Assembly (NCBI RefSeq): GCF_019753045.1
Contig: NZ_JAIELN010000007.1
Span: 62,001 to 126,000, forward strand
Direction of reading: 5' to 3'
Length of the DNA: 64,000 nucleotides
Origin: Hyphomicrobium sp.
Lineage (GTDB): Bacteria > Pseudomonadota > Alphaproteobacteria > Rhizobiales > Hyphomicrobiaceae
The position numbers and the translations under genes were made by a program. The notes under the pieces are model-generated. The model had not been told where the DNA came from and searched no databases. It saw only the letters and a list, made by a program, of their open reading frames with translations. This document shows, in pieces, positions 10,121-19,517 of the stretch. Within the stretch, counting starts at the first letter, position 1; every line of letters begins with the position of its first letter.

Positions 10121-11875
10121 ATGTCCTCGCAGAACGCATTTCCCGGGCCGAACGCCGCCAGGCCGGCTGCCCGCCCCAACGCGCAAACGCATAACTCTCA
10201 GCCGCCGTGGGTCAATCCGCAGCCGCAGGCACACCGTGCGCCGCAATCGGACAACGGCTGGCCAAGCCAGCACCAGCAAGGCCAGCACCAGCAGCCCGCA
10301 CCGAACTATCCAACCTTTCCCCAGCCCGGTTTTGGCGCCCAGGCCCCCGAGCCGCAGCCTTATGGCGGCGGTGGCCAGTGGAGCGAGCTGCAGCCGTCTG
10401 CCGCCCCGAGCCGCGGAGGCTACGGCGGTTATCAGCAGCCGGCCCGCGCCGAGCAGTCTGACCCTTATGCACCGCAATTCGAGCCCTATGTACCGCCGTC
10501 GCGGCCAAGCTTCGCCCCCCAGCAGGCGCAGCCGGCGCAGGGTTACGGTGCCCAGAGCCAACCGGCGCCCCAGTGGCCTTCGAGGAACGCAGACCCGCAC
10601 GGTTTTGATAACGGCAGCTACGCCGCCCCGTCGTTCGCCCCGCAGCCTGCACCGCAGCCGATGCAGCCGACCTACGGTCAGCAGCAGTATCACGACAACG
10701 AGTTGAGCGCGGCCGACTGGGCGGGCCCTCACGACAGTTTTGGGCACGACCCGTATCAGCAGAATCACGGGGATGCACAACTCGGCTTCGGCCAAGCCGA
10801 AGGCGGCGACTTGGAGCCCGTCTACGGCGAGGAAGACGTTGAATACGAGGACGAGGAAGAGGCGCCGCGCGGCCGCCGCCCGTTGATGATCGTGGCGGCT
10901 CTCGTTGGCGCCATCGTGATCGGCGGCACCATGGCCTACGGGTACAAAAAGCTTACCGGCCCCACCAATCCGCAGGGCGATCCGCCGGTCATCAAGAGCG
11001 CAGAATTGCCCTCGAAGACGAAGCCCGCCGACGCTGGCGGAAAGCAGTTTCCCTATTCCGATACGAAGATCATGGGCCGCCTGGGCGACGGTACATCGTC
11101 GGCGCAAGCGGATGAGTCGAACAATTCCGGCCAAGGCGTGCCGTCCGACAGCTCCGGCGACTCAGCGAATGCATCGCCCGCCGACGATGGCGGCGCGCGC
11201 AAAGTCTCGACTTTGGTTGTCGGCCGCGACGGGTCGATCCAGTCGTCCACCCCACCTGAACAGCGGCCCCAGCCGGGTGATACAGGCGTTCCCGGCACTG
11301 CGTTGGTCGACTTCGGGCAGCACCCGAGTGTGGGCATGGGCGGTCCGGCGACCGCCCCCACGATGAATAGCCCGCCCGTACGGCCGCAACCGATGAATGC
11401 CGAGGCTGCAACGCCCGCGCCGGTCAAGAAGGTGGTGAAACCCGTCAAGGTCGCGAAGATCAATTCCGTCGATGCGACCGGCAGCGCCGACGACAGCGCC
11501 GAAGCTCCAGCCGCGCCGCCGAAGAAACTCAAGAAGGTCGCGCGCGCCGAGCCGACGGTCGAAACGGACGCCACCGCGGATGCGCCGCCGGTCATCGCAT
11601 CTTCGGCAGGAAGCGCAGGCTTCGTCGCCGTGCTCGCATCCGTGCCCCGCTCCGATACAAGCCGCATTGACGCTTTGAAGCGCTTTGCCGACATGCAGCA
11701 GAAATACGGTAGCGCACTTGCAGGAAAAACGCCGGACATCGCGTCGGCGACCCTTGCCAAGGGCCCGTACGACCGCCTTGTCGTCGGCCCGCCGGGATCG
11801 CGGGAAGAGGCGAACAACGTGTGTTCGCAGCTCAAGGCCCAAGGCTACAAAGATTGCTGGGTTACCTCTTACTGA
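10121..11875 (+). CDS. SPOR-domain membrane protein, septal peptidoglycan binding
   Basis: A 584-residue bitopic protein. Residues 1-230 are a Pro/Gln/Gly-rich, probably disordered cytosolic segment, ending in an acidic stretch (EEDVEYEDEEE). Residues 254-275 form one transmembrane helix. A second low-complexity linker rich in Pro, Ala and Lys follows, and a SPOR domain occupies about residues 505-584 (GFVAVLASVPR ... GYKDCWVTSY). SPOR domains bind denuded glycan strands at the division septum. Its place directly before nagZ and scpAB is the usual Rhizobiales order. The ribosome site is AAGGGGG, 8 bases before the ATG. Confidence 0.85.
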   Translation: MSSQNAFPGPNAARPAARPNAQTHNSQPPWVNPQPQAHRAPQSDNGWPSQHQQGQHQQPAPNYPTFPQPGFGAQAPEPQPYGGGGQWSELQPSAAPSRGGYGGYQQPARAEQSDPYAPQFEPYVPPSRPSFAPQQAQPAQGYGAQSQPAPQWPSRNADPHGFDNGSYAAPSFAPQPAPQPMQPTYGQQQYHDNELSAADWAGPHDSFGHDPYQQNHGDAQLGFGQAEGGDLEPVYGEEDVEYEDEEEAPRGRRPLMIVAALVGAIVIGGTMAYGYKKLTGPTNPQGDPPVIKSAELPSKTKPADAGGKQFPYSDTKIMGRLGDGTSSAQADESNNSGQGVPSDSSGDSANASPADDGGARKVSTLVVGRDGSIQSSTPPEQRPQPGDTGVPGTALVDFGQHPSVGMGGPATAPTMNSPPVRPQPMNAEAATPAPVKKVVKPVKVAKINSVDATGSADDSAEAPAAPPKKLKKVARAEPTVETDATADAPPVIASSAGSAGFVAVLASVPRSDTSRIDALKRFADMQQKYGSALAGKTPDIASATLAKGPYDRLVVGPPGSREEANNVCSQLKAQGYKDCWVTSY

Positions 11876-11983
11876 TATCCTGAACGTCCGTGATATTTAT
11901 CCGGCTGGTGCACTCGCACCGGCCGGTTGCATTTGAGCGGCGTTCGAAACGCCAAGACATCGGCCCCGGAGGGCCAAGTTGCG

Positions 11984-13006
11984 ATGACCGCAAGCCTGAT
12001 TGCCGGCCTCTCCGGCGTCGCCATGACCGACGACGAACGCCGCTTTTATCGCGACGTCCAGCCCGCAGGATTGATCCTGTTCGCCCGCAATGTCGCCGAC
12101 CGGGACCAGCTGAAGCGATTGGTCGAGGAAGCGCGTGACGCCGTCGGCCGCAATGATTTCCTGGTTCTGATCGATCAGGAGGGCGGCCGCGTCCAGCGCC
12201 TGCGGCCCCCGATTGCGCGATCGCTTCCGCCCGCAGCCGTCTATGCCCAATGCTACGCTCAGGATCCGGAACGGGCGAAGCGTGCAGCCTTTGCGGTGGC
12301 GAGGCTCACGGGCGAGGAACTCCGGGCGTTCGGCATTACGATGAACTGCGCGCCCGTCGCCGACCTTCCCGTCGACGGGTCGCACGAGATCATCAGCGAC
12401 CGCGCCTATGGCTCGACCGTCGCGGAGGTCGTGGCGTTGGCTAAGGCCGTTGCCGAGGGCTACCTCGCAAGTGGCGTCGTTCCGGTCGTAAAGCACATTC
12501 CCGGTCACGGCCGGGCGACGGCCGACAGCCATCTCGCGTTGCCCGTCGTCCCGACCTCGCGCCAGACCCTGTCGGAAACGGACTTCGCCCCCTTCAAGGC
12601 GCTCGCAGGCCTCCCGGCGGCAATGACGGCCCACGTCGTCTATTCGGCAATCGATGCCGCGAATCCGGCGAGCACGTCGGCAATCGTGACGCGTGAGGTC
12701 ATCCGCGGCGAAATCGGCTTCGATAACCTTCTGATGAGTGACGATCTCAGCATGAAAGCGCTGAGCGGGCCGATGCGAGCCCGGGCCGAAGCGGTTATTG
12801 CCGCAGGGTCGGACCTCGCGCTCCATTGCAACGGCGATCTCGACGAAATGCGCGCTGCGGCGGAAGGCGTGCCGGCCCTCGACGGGCGGGCCGCCGAAAG
12901 ATTCGCAGCCGCTTGCTCTTGCATCGCTCGTATCGAACCCTACGATAAAGAGGAGGCTCTGCAACTCTTGGCAGGCCTCCAGGGCCAGCAGACTCCCGCT
13001 GTCTGA
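11984..13006 (+). CDS. nagZ: Beta-N-acetylhexosaminidase, peptidoglycan recycling
   Basis: A 340-residue family 3 glycoside hydrolase that removes GlcNAc from cytosolic 1,6-anhydromuropeptides. The signature KHIPGHGRATADSH (with the His of the NagZ Asp-His pair) and the nucleophile aspartate in LMSDDLSMKAL are both present, and LIDQEGGRVQRL marks the substrate loop. I chose the ATG at 11984 because a CGGAGGG ribosome site precedes it and the protein begins there in its relatives; an upstream GTG/ATG-type extension (from 11927) adds unmatched residues. Confidence 0.93.
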   Translation: MTASLIAGLSGVAMTDDERRFYRDVQPAGLILFARNVADRDQLKRLVEEARDAVGRNDFLVLIDQEGGRVQRLRPPIARSLPPAAVYAQCYAQDPERAKRAAFAVARLTGEELRAFGITMNCAPVADLPVDGSHEIISDRAYGSTVAEVVALAKAVAEGYLASGVVPVVKHIPGHGRATADSHLALPVVPTSRQTLSETDFAPFKALAGLPAAMTAHVVYSAIDAANPASTSAIVTREVIRGEIGFDNLLMSDDLSMKALSGPMRARAEAVIAAGSDLALHCNGDLDEMRAAAEGVPALDGRAAERFAAACSCIARIEPYDKEEALQLLAGLQGQQTPAV

Positions 13007-13074
13007 ATCAGTGTAGAGTCAACGCCGCGCCTTCGATCGCGAGCGGCGCGAAGCAGGAACAAAATCGAGATCCG

Positions 13075-13911
13075 ATGGACGAGACGGCAGCGCAAGGCGA
13101 AAGCGGTGACTCGGGCTGGGACGCTTCCGGCCTTGAGAACATGCCGGCCGAGGGCGAAGCCTTCGTCGTCGATATCGAGGGCTTCGAAGGTCCGCTTGAC
13201 CTGTTGCTGGCTCTTGCCCGGACTCAAAAAGTCGACCTGACGAAGATTTCGATCCTTGCCTTGGTCGAGCAGTACCTCGGCTTCATCGCCGAAGCGCAGC
13301 GCATGAAGCTTGAACTCGCCGCCGATTACCTCGTCATGGCGGCATGGCTGGCTTACCTCAAATCGCGCCTTCTGCTGCCGAAGGAAAAGGACAACGCCGA
13401 GACCGCGTCCGCCGAAGAGATGGCGCAGCGTCTGTCGTTCCGCCTGATGCGGCTCGAAGCGATGCGCGACAAGGCTGCGATATTGCTGACGCGCCGTCGC
13501 CTCGATCAGGATGTGTTTGCGCGCGGCCTGCCCGAGCACGTCAAGGTCACGCGCGACACGACCTACACCGCGACCGTCTACGATCTGCTGAAGGCCTATG
13601 CCGACCAGAGAAAACGCACCATTCGCGTCGTCCACGTCGTGAAGGCGCGGCGCGTGTGGTCGATCAAGGAGGCGAGGCAACGCCTCGAAAGTCTGGTGGG
13701 AGCAAGCGCCGGCGACTGGGCTCAGCTCGATCTGTTCCTCGAGCAATATCTGCCGAGGAACGAGGAAGAACGCTCCGCACTCGCAAGCTCTTTCGGCGCG
13801 ACGCTCGAGATGGCGCGCGAAGGGTTGATCGAGCTTCGCCAGGATGAACCTTTCGCGCCGATCTATATGCGCAAACGCGAAGCAGGGGCGACGTGGGAAA
13901 AGATCGGCTAG
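13075..13911 (+). CDS. scpA: Segregation and condensation protein A
   Basis: A 278-residue kleisin subunit of the SMC-ScpAB condensin complex, which compacts and helps segregate the chromosome. The N-terminal EGFEGPLDLLLALARTQKVDL block (residues 39-59) is characteristic of ScpA and binds the SMC neck; the middle is a charged helical region, and the C-terminus is a winged helix that binds the SMC head. scpB follows 40 bases on, as is usual. Confidence 0.94.
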   Translation: MDETAAQGESGDSGWDASGLENMPAEGEAFVVDIEGFEGPLDLLLALARTQKVDLTKISILALVEQYLGFIAEAQRMKLELAADYLVMAAWLAYLKSRLLLPKEKDNAETASAEEMAQRLSFRLMRLEAMRDKAAILLTRRRLDQDVFARGLPEHVKVTRDTTYTATVYDLLKAYADQRKRTIRVVHVVKARRVWSIKEARQRLESLVGASAGDWAQLDLFLEQYLPRNEEERSALASSFGATLEMAREGLIELRQDEPFAPIYMRKREAGATWEKIG

Positions 13912-13951
13912 CAACGCCGAAAACACGGTTATAAGGGGGCTCGAAGAAGCC

Positions 13952-14818
13952 ATGGTTCCGCCGAGACTGACACTGGTGTCGGATAACACGCGCGAGAAAA
14001 GTGAAACGGCTCCCGGCGAGGACGTGGAAGCGACGCGCGCCGGTGGAACAACGAGCCGGCCAACCGCCGCTCTGAGCGACCCCGACTCCGCAATCGACCA
14101 CCTCTCGAAGAGTGTCGAGCGTGAGAAGCTGCGCCGGCTCGAAGCCATGCTTTTCGCTTCATCCCAACCCCTCGACGCCAAGTCGCTCGCGCGCTGCCTT
14201 GATGCCAACGACGATGTCCATAGCCTGCTGATCGCCCTGCAGGCCGAATATAAGGATCGCGGCGTGACGCTCGTTCGCGTCGCGGGTCGCTGGCAGTTCC
14301 GCACGGCTGACGACCTCTCGTTTCTGCTCGAACGTCAGCAGAAGGAAGAGCGCAAGCTTTCCAAAGCGGCGCTCGAGACGCTCGCCATCATCGCCTATCA
14401 TCAGCCGGTGACCCGGGCCGAGATCGAAGAGATCAGGGGCGTATCGACGTCCCCCGGAACGCTGGACGTTTTGATGGAGGCGGGCTGGATCCGTCCGCGC
14501 GGACGCCGCAGGGCGCCGGGACGGCCGCTCACCTACGGCACGACGGAAGATTTCCTCATCCATTTCGGGCTCGACAACATCAAGGATCTTCCGGGCCTCG
14601 CCGATCTCAAGGCGGCAGGCCTTCTGGATGCCAACTTGCCGCCGGGGTTCACCGTACCGTCACCGACGGACGTCGCAGCGCTGATGCCGGATGAACTCCC
14701 GCTGACCGACGATGGCGACGAGGAGGAAGAAGAGCAGTCGGTGTTGCCCCTCGAGGACGATGGCGAAGAGCGAAGCGGGCCCCAAGGGCCCGACGAGAGC
14801 GGAGAGCCCGAGAAATAA
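13952..14818 (+). CDS. scpB: Segregation and condensation protein B
   Basis: A 288-residue partner of ScpA in the condensin complex. Tandem winged helices are recognisable at about residues 50-215 (LEAMLFASSQPLDAKSLA, ALETLAIIAYHQPVTRAEIE, GTTEDFLIHFGL). The tail after residue 245 is highly acidic (DDGDEEEEE). The frame is open upstream into scpA, but the start at 13952 has an AAGGGGG site about 14 bases before it and fits the family; spacing is longer than ideal, so the exact start is less certain. Confidence 0.92.
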   Translation: MVPPRLTLVSDNTREKSETAPGEDVEATRAGGTTSRPTAALSDPDSAIDHLSKSVEREKLRRLEAMLFASSQPLDAKSLARCLDANDDVHSLLIALQAEYKDRGVTLVRVAGRWQFRTADDLSFLLERQQKEERKLSKAALETLAIIAYHQPVTRAEIEEIRGVSTSPGTLDVLMEAGWIRPRGRRRAPGRPLTYGTTEDFLIHFGLDNIKDLPGLADLKAAGLLDANLPPGFTVPSPTDVAALMPDELPLTDDGDEEEEEQSVLPLEDDGEERSGPQGPDESGEPEK

Positions 14819-15080
14819 GAGGGCGAGAACTGACCGCTTCCGGGTTCGCCGGTCGTTGGCAGGGGGCAATATTACTTATCATTAATTTGAGCGCCCTCTG
14901 TCTGCTCACCCCGTGAAGCGGGCCTAAACCACCACTCCGAATAGGAATTTTGCGGCCTCTGCCGATCCGCCACGCGTTCGCAAACCTTGCCGCGCACTGG
15001 TGGTTCTGCGATAAGGGCTTAGATACGAGGAAGCGGTTCAGCCGATGGCCGACGCCGTGCTGCCGCCGAGAGGTTTTCCA

Positions 15081-15290
15081 ATGGGTTTTAGCGCACAACA
15101 CATTCTTCTGCTCCTGGTCATCGCCCTGCTGCTTTTCGGCCGCGGCAAGATTTCGGAGTTGATGGGCGATGTCGCCAAGGGCATCAAGAGCTTCAAGAAG
15201 GGCATGGCCGACGACGAAGAGCCGGTTAAGCCTGCGCCGCGTACGATCGAGAACGAGGCCGTGAATCCTGACCGCACCAAGGTTGGATGA
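15081..15290 (+). CDS. tatA: Twin-arginine translocase subunit TatA
   Basis: A 69-residue subunit that polymerises to form the Tat export pore for folded proteins. One N-terminal transmembrane helix ([16 protein letters not shown]) is followed by the amphipathic helix ([14 protein letters not shown]) and a short acidic/polar tail. The FGRGKI motif is the usual TatA hinge (F-G). The start at 15081 has a GAGAGG ribosome site; an in-frame ATG at 15045 is further from any site. tatB and tatC follow within 50 and 5 bases. Confidence 0.93.
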   Translation: MGFSAQHILLLLVIALLLFGRGKISELMGDVAKGIKSFKKGMADDEEPVKPAPRTIENEAVNPDRTKVG

Positions 15291-15337
15291 TCCCTTAACG
15301 CTCATAGGTTCGCGGCTGATTCCGACAAGGTTGCTGG

Positions 15338-15787
15338 ATGTTTGATATCAGCTGGAGCGAGCTTCTGATCCTCGGGATCGTGACGCTGGTTTTCGTCGGC
15401 CCGAAGGAACTGCCGGTGTTCATGCGGACGCTCGGCCGCTACGCTGGGGTCGCGCGTCGCCACGCCAACGAGTTCAAGGCACAATTCGATGCCGCCATGC
15501 GCGAAGCCGAGCTCGACTCGATGCGCAAGGAAGTCGAGCAGATGCAGAACTCGATCAATTCGGAAGTCATGAAGGCGAAGTCCTCGATCGACGAAGCGAG
15601 CACTGCGACGAAAATAGAAACGAACGCGAGCGCGCCGCAGCCTTCGCCCGCGATTTCGCCTCAGCCGCCACTGCCGTCGCTGGAGGTGGCGCCATCTCCG
15701 CCAATAGCTGCAGCTCCGTCGCCGGAGCCGCCTCTACCGGCGTCGCCAGAGAAATATTCATCTCCCGCAGAGCGGACGGAGTCCTAA
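15338..15787 (+). CDS. tatB: Twin-arginine translocase subunit TatB
   Basis: A 149-residue subunit that, with TatC, recognises twin-arginine signal peptides. The N-terminus FDISWSELLILGIVTLVFVGPKELP is a canonical TatB membrane helix with the hinge and the following amphipathic helix; a Pro/Ala-rich C-terminal tail follows from about residue 95. The ATG has only a modest ribosome site (AAGG, 8-11 bases upstream). It ends 4 bases before tatC starts. Confidence 0.94.
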   Translation: MFDISWSELLILGIVTLVFVGPKELPVFMRTLGRYAGVARRHANEFKAQFDAAMREAELDSMRKEVEQMQNSINSEVMKAKSSIDEASTATKIETNASAPQPSPAISPQPPLPSLEVAPSPPIAAAPSPEPPLPASPEKYSSPAERTES

Positions 15788-15791
15788 CGCG

Positions 15792-16625
15792 ATGCAGGAG
15801 CGGTTACCGCCGACGGCAGCAGCCCCGGGTATCGAACCCGTGCGCGAAGGCCAAGATGAGATCGACGCCAGCAAGGCACCGTTGCTCGATCACCTGATCG
15901 AGCTGCGCCAGCGGCTGATCTGGGCTCTCGGCGCTTTCGTCGTGATGTTCTTCCTGTGCTTCTCGGTTGCCGGTCACATCTATAACGTGCTCGTGTGGCC
16001 CTACATGTGGGCGTCCGGCAGCGACCACGTGAAGTTGATCGCGACCCACTTTCTTGAGCAGATCATGACGCAAGTGAAGCTCGCCATGTTTGGCGCGGCC
16101 TTCCTGTCGTTCCCGGTCGCCGCAACGCAGATCTATAAGTTCGTCGCGCCCGGGCTCTACAAAAACGAACGCCGCGCCTTCCTGCCGTATTTGCTCGCAA
16201 CGCCCGTGCTTTTCGTTATCGGCGCAATGATGGTCTACTTCATCGCGATGCCGGTGCTGATCCGCTTTTCGATCGGCCTGACGCATATGTCGGGCGAGGG
16301 CGTGCCCGAGATCGAGCTGCTGCCGAAGGTGTCCGAATACCTGTCGCTGATCATGACGCTGATCTTCGGCTTTGGCATCGTCTTCCAGTTGCCCGTCATC
16401 CTGACGCTTCTTGCGCGGACGGGGATCGTGACGTCGGAAGCCTTGGCCAAAGGCCGTCGCTACGCCATCGTCGGAATCTTTGCTGCCGCCGCGCTTCTCA
16501 CGCCGCCGGATGCCTTGAGCATGTGCATTATGGCGATCCCGACCGTCGGGCTCTATGAACTGTCGATCCTTGCCGTCCGCTTCGTTGAGAGACAGCAGGC
16601 CAAGGCCCGGGCGGAGCAAACATAG
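15792..16625 (+). CDS. tatC: Twin-arginine translocase subunit TatC
   Basis: A 277-residue polytopic membrane protein with six predicted helices, the receptor for Tat signal peptides. The start of the family domain (APLLDHLIELRQRLIWAL) and the conserved periplasmic loop before helix 3 (FVAPGLYKNERR) are clear. It completes a tatABC operon; one likely substrate in this window is the RRKFL-type protein at 49086. Confidence 0.96.
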   Translation: MQERLPPTAAAPGIEPVREGQDEIDASKAPLLDHLIELRQRLIWALGAFVVMFFLCFSVAGHIYNVLVWPYMWASGSDHVKLIATHFLEQIMTQVKLAMFGAAFLSFPVAATQIYKFVAPGLYKNERRAFLPYLLATPVLFVIGAMMVYFIAMPVLIRFSIGLTHMSGEGVPEIELLPKVSEYLSLIMTLIFGFGIVFQLPVILTLLARTGIVTSEALAKGRRYAIVGIFAAAALLTPPDALSMCIMAIPTVGLYELSILAVRFVERQQAKARAEQT

Positions 16626-16771
16626 CAGCCATTCGTTTCTGCGCTGACAAAACACGCGCATTCCACAAATGCCGCAGTAACGCATCCCAATCATCAAACA
16701 TACTTCCAACGACGAGCGTCGCTTCGGTGGGCGGCGCTCGTTACGTTCCAATTGTCACTAGGAGATTTTTG

Positions 16772-16921
16772 ATGAGCAGATTTTTGAAAGTCTTTTTGGC
16801 CTCCATCGCACTGTCTTCTGCCGCCGGCACCTTGGCGATAGCCTCGCCAATCGATGAGGGGATAGTCGATGCCTGCCAGGCTCACGATTTGACTAGGTTT
16901 GGCATGTGGGACTGCCGTTAA
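16772..16921 (+). CDS. Small secreted peptide of unknown function
   Basis: A 49-residue protein with an AGGAGA ribosome site 8 bases before the ATG. Residues 1-25 form a Sec signal peptide (MSRFLKVFLASIALSSAAG..., cleavage near AIA-SP), leaving a mature peptide of about 24 residues with two cysteines (in DACQAH and the terminal WDCR) that could form a disulfide. A strong terminator follows 12 bases after the stop, so it is probably a monocistronic transcript. I recognise no family. Confidence 0.65.
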   Translation: MSRFLKVFLASIALSSAAGTLAIASPIDEGIVDACQAHDLTRFGMWDCR

Positions 16922-16932
16922 AGGCCCCGCTG

Positions 16933-16970
16933 GGATGGCGTCCGCTGTTGCGGGCGTCATCCTTTTTTTC
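16933..16970 (+). terminator. Intrinsic terminator of the small secreted peptide gene
   Basis: GGATGGCGTCCGC at 16933-16945 pairs with GCGGGCGTCATCC at 16950-16962 (one bulge/mismatch), with a TGTT loop, and is followed by seven T. This is a textbook rho-independent terminator. Confidence 0.9.
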
Positions 16971-17003
16971 GCAGCCCTGGACCGGGGGAAAAGCATCGTA
17001 TAG

Positions 17004-18320
<1,317 letters not shown>

Positions 18321-18324
18321 AATT

Positions 18325-18445
18325 CCCTCTCCCCATGCCCTGCACTTCGCATGGGGAGAGGGTTAGGGTGAGGGGCGGCCGCTTGCCGTGTCGCTGTTGC
18401 GGCCCCTCACCCCGACCCTCTCCCCGTAAGGACGGGGCGAGGGAG
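18325..18445. repeat. Intergenic palindromic C/G-rich repeat (REP-like)
   Basis: Between serS and surE lies a 121-base element of two palindromic units. CCCTCTCCCCATGC (from 18325) pairs with GCATGGGGAGAGGG (to 18362), and the motif AGGGTGAGGGGC (about 18364) is answered by GCCCCTCACCCCGACCCTCTCCCC and GGGGCGAGGGAG. Elements of this CCCTCTCCCC/GGGTGAGGGG type are spread through many alphaproteobacterial genomes. In RNA it would form stable hairpins in the serS 3' end or the surE leader. Confidence 0.85.
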
Positions 18446-18465
18446 ACAATGCGGCGGAAAAACAA

Positions 18466-19230
18466 ATGCGAATCCTGATCACCAACGACGACGGCATCAA
18501 CGCGCGGGGATTGGAAATCCTGAAAGCGATTGCGCTCGGCATTTCGCCTGACGTCTGGACGGTCGCGCCGGAGACGAACCAATCGGGCACGTCGCATTCG
18601 ATGACGCTGCACACACCGCTCCGCCTGCGAAAGCTCGATGAACGCACGTACGCAATCGCGGGTACCCCGACGGACTGCGTAATCATGGCGGTGCGCCACA
18701 TCCTCAAACAGCAGCCGCCGGATCTCATTTTATCGGGCGTCAATCACGGCTCTAACCTTGCCGAGGACACCACCTATTCCGGTACCGTCGCAGCAGCGAT
18801 GGAAGGCACGCTTCTCGGCATCCGCTCGATCGCGCTGTCGCTGATGATGGGCTTCGAGGAAGGCGCAAAGCGCGCGCTCTGGGAAACGCCGCTCGCGCAT
18901 GCGCCATCGCTCATCAAGAAATTACTCGAACAGGAATGGGAACCGAAAACTCTCATCAACATCAATTTCCCCGACGCCGATCCACATGATGTGAAAGGTA
19001 TTGCCGTCACATCGCAGGGTGTCAGAGATCAAGCGCTGCTCGATATCGACAGCCGGATCGATCCGTGGGGTACGCCGTATTTCTGGTTTGGATTCGAACG
19101 GCGTAAATCGACGCTCGTCCCCGGAAGCGATCTTGCGGCAATTGCGGAAAACAAAATTTCCGTCACGCCGCTAAGCGTCGATCTTACCAATCACGGCTCG
19201 TTGAAAATGCTCAAAGCCAAGCTGAGCTGA
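18466..19230 (+). CDS. surE: 5'/3'-nucleotidase SurE
   Basis: A 254-residue metal-dependent nucleotidase/polyphosphatase. The metal-site signature ITNDDGINARG is at residues 4-14, SGTSHSMT near residue 40 and SGVNHGSNLAEDTTYSGTVAAAMEG near residue 88. The start lies 20 bases after the REP-like element and has a GGCGG-type site only, so the leader is short. In many genomes pcm and nlpD follow; here pcm is absent and the LytM lipoprotein gene comes after a 287-base gap. Confidence 0.95.
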   Translation: MRILITNDDGINARGLEILKAIALGISPDVWTVAPETNQSGTSHSMTLHTPLRLRKLDERTYAIAGTPTDCVIMAVRHILKQQPPDLILSGVNHGSNLAEDTTYSGTVAAAMEGTLLGIRSIALSLMMGFEEGAKRALWETPLAHAPSLIKKLLEQEWEPKTLININFPDADPHDVKGIAVTSQGVRDQALLDIDSRIDPWGTPYFWFGFERRKSTLVPGSDLAAIAENKISVTPLSVDLTNHGSLKMLKAKLS

Positions 19231-19517
19231 ACGGCGACTGCTCCGCCGGCTGACGTGTGCGAAAGTCGTCATAAAGACGAAATCCGTCCGCGAATAGAGC
19301 GCAATTCTCATCTAATTCGAAAAAACTCCGGCGGTGTGCAAAGCACCGTCGAAGGTCACTCACGTTCCTATTCGGGTCGTATTTCTTGTGACGGCGGGGA
19401 AGCCACCTCAATCGCAGGCAAATGCAACTCGAGACTTCTACATAAAAACACAGCTGAACGTTTACTCTCCGTTAACCGGTTAAAGGTTAATGGATGGTGC
19501 GAGTAGAGGTGCGTACC

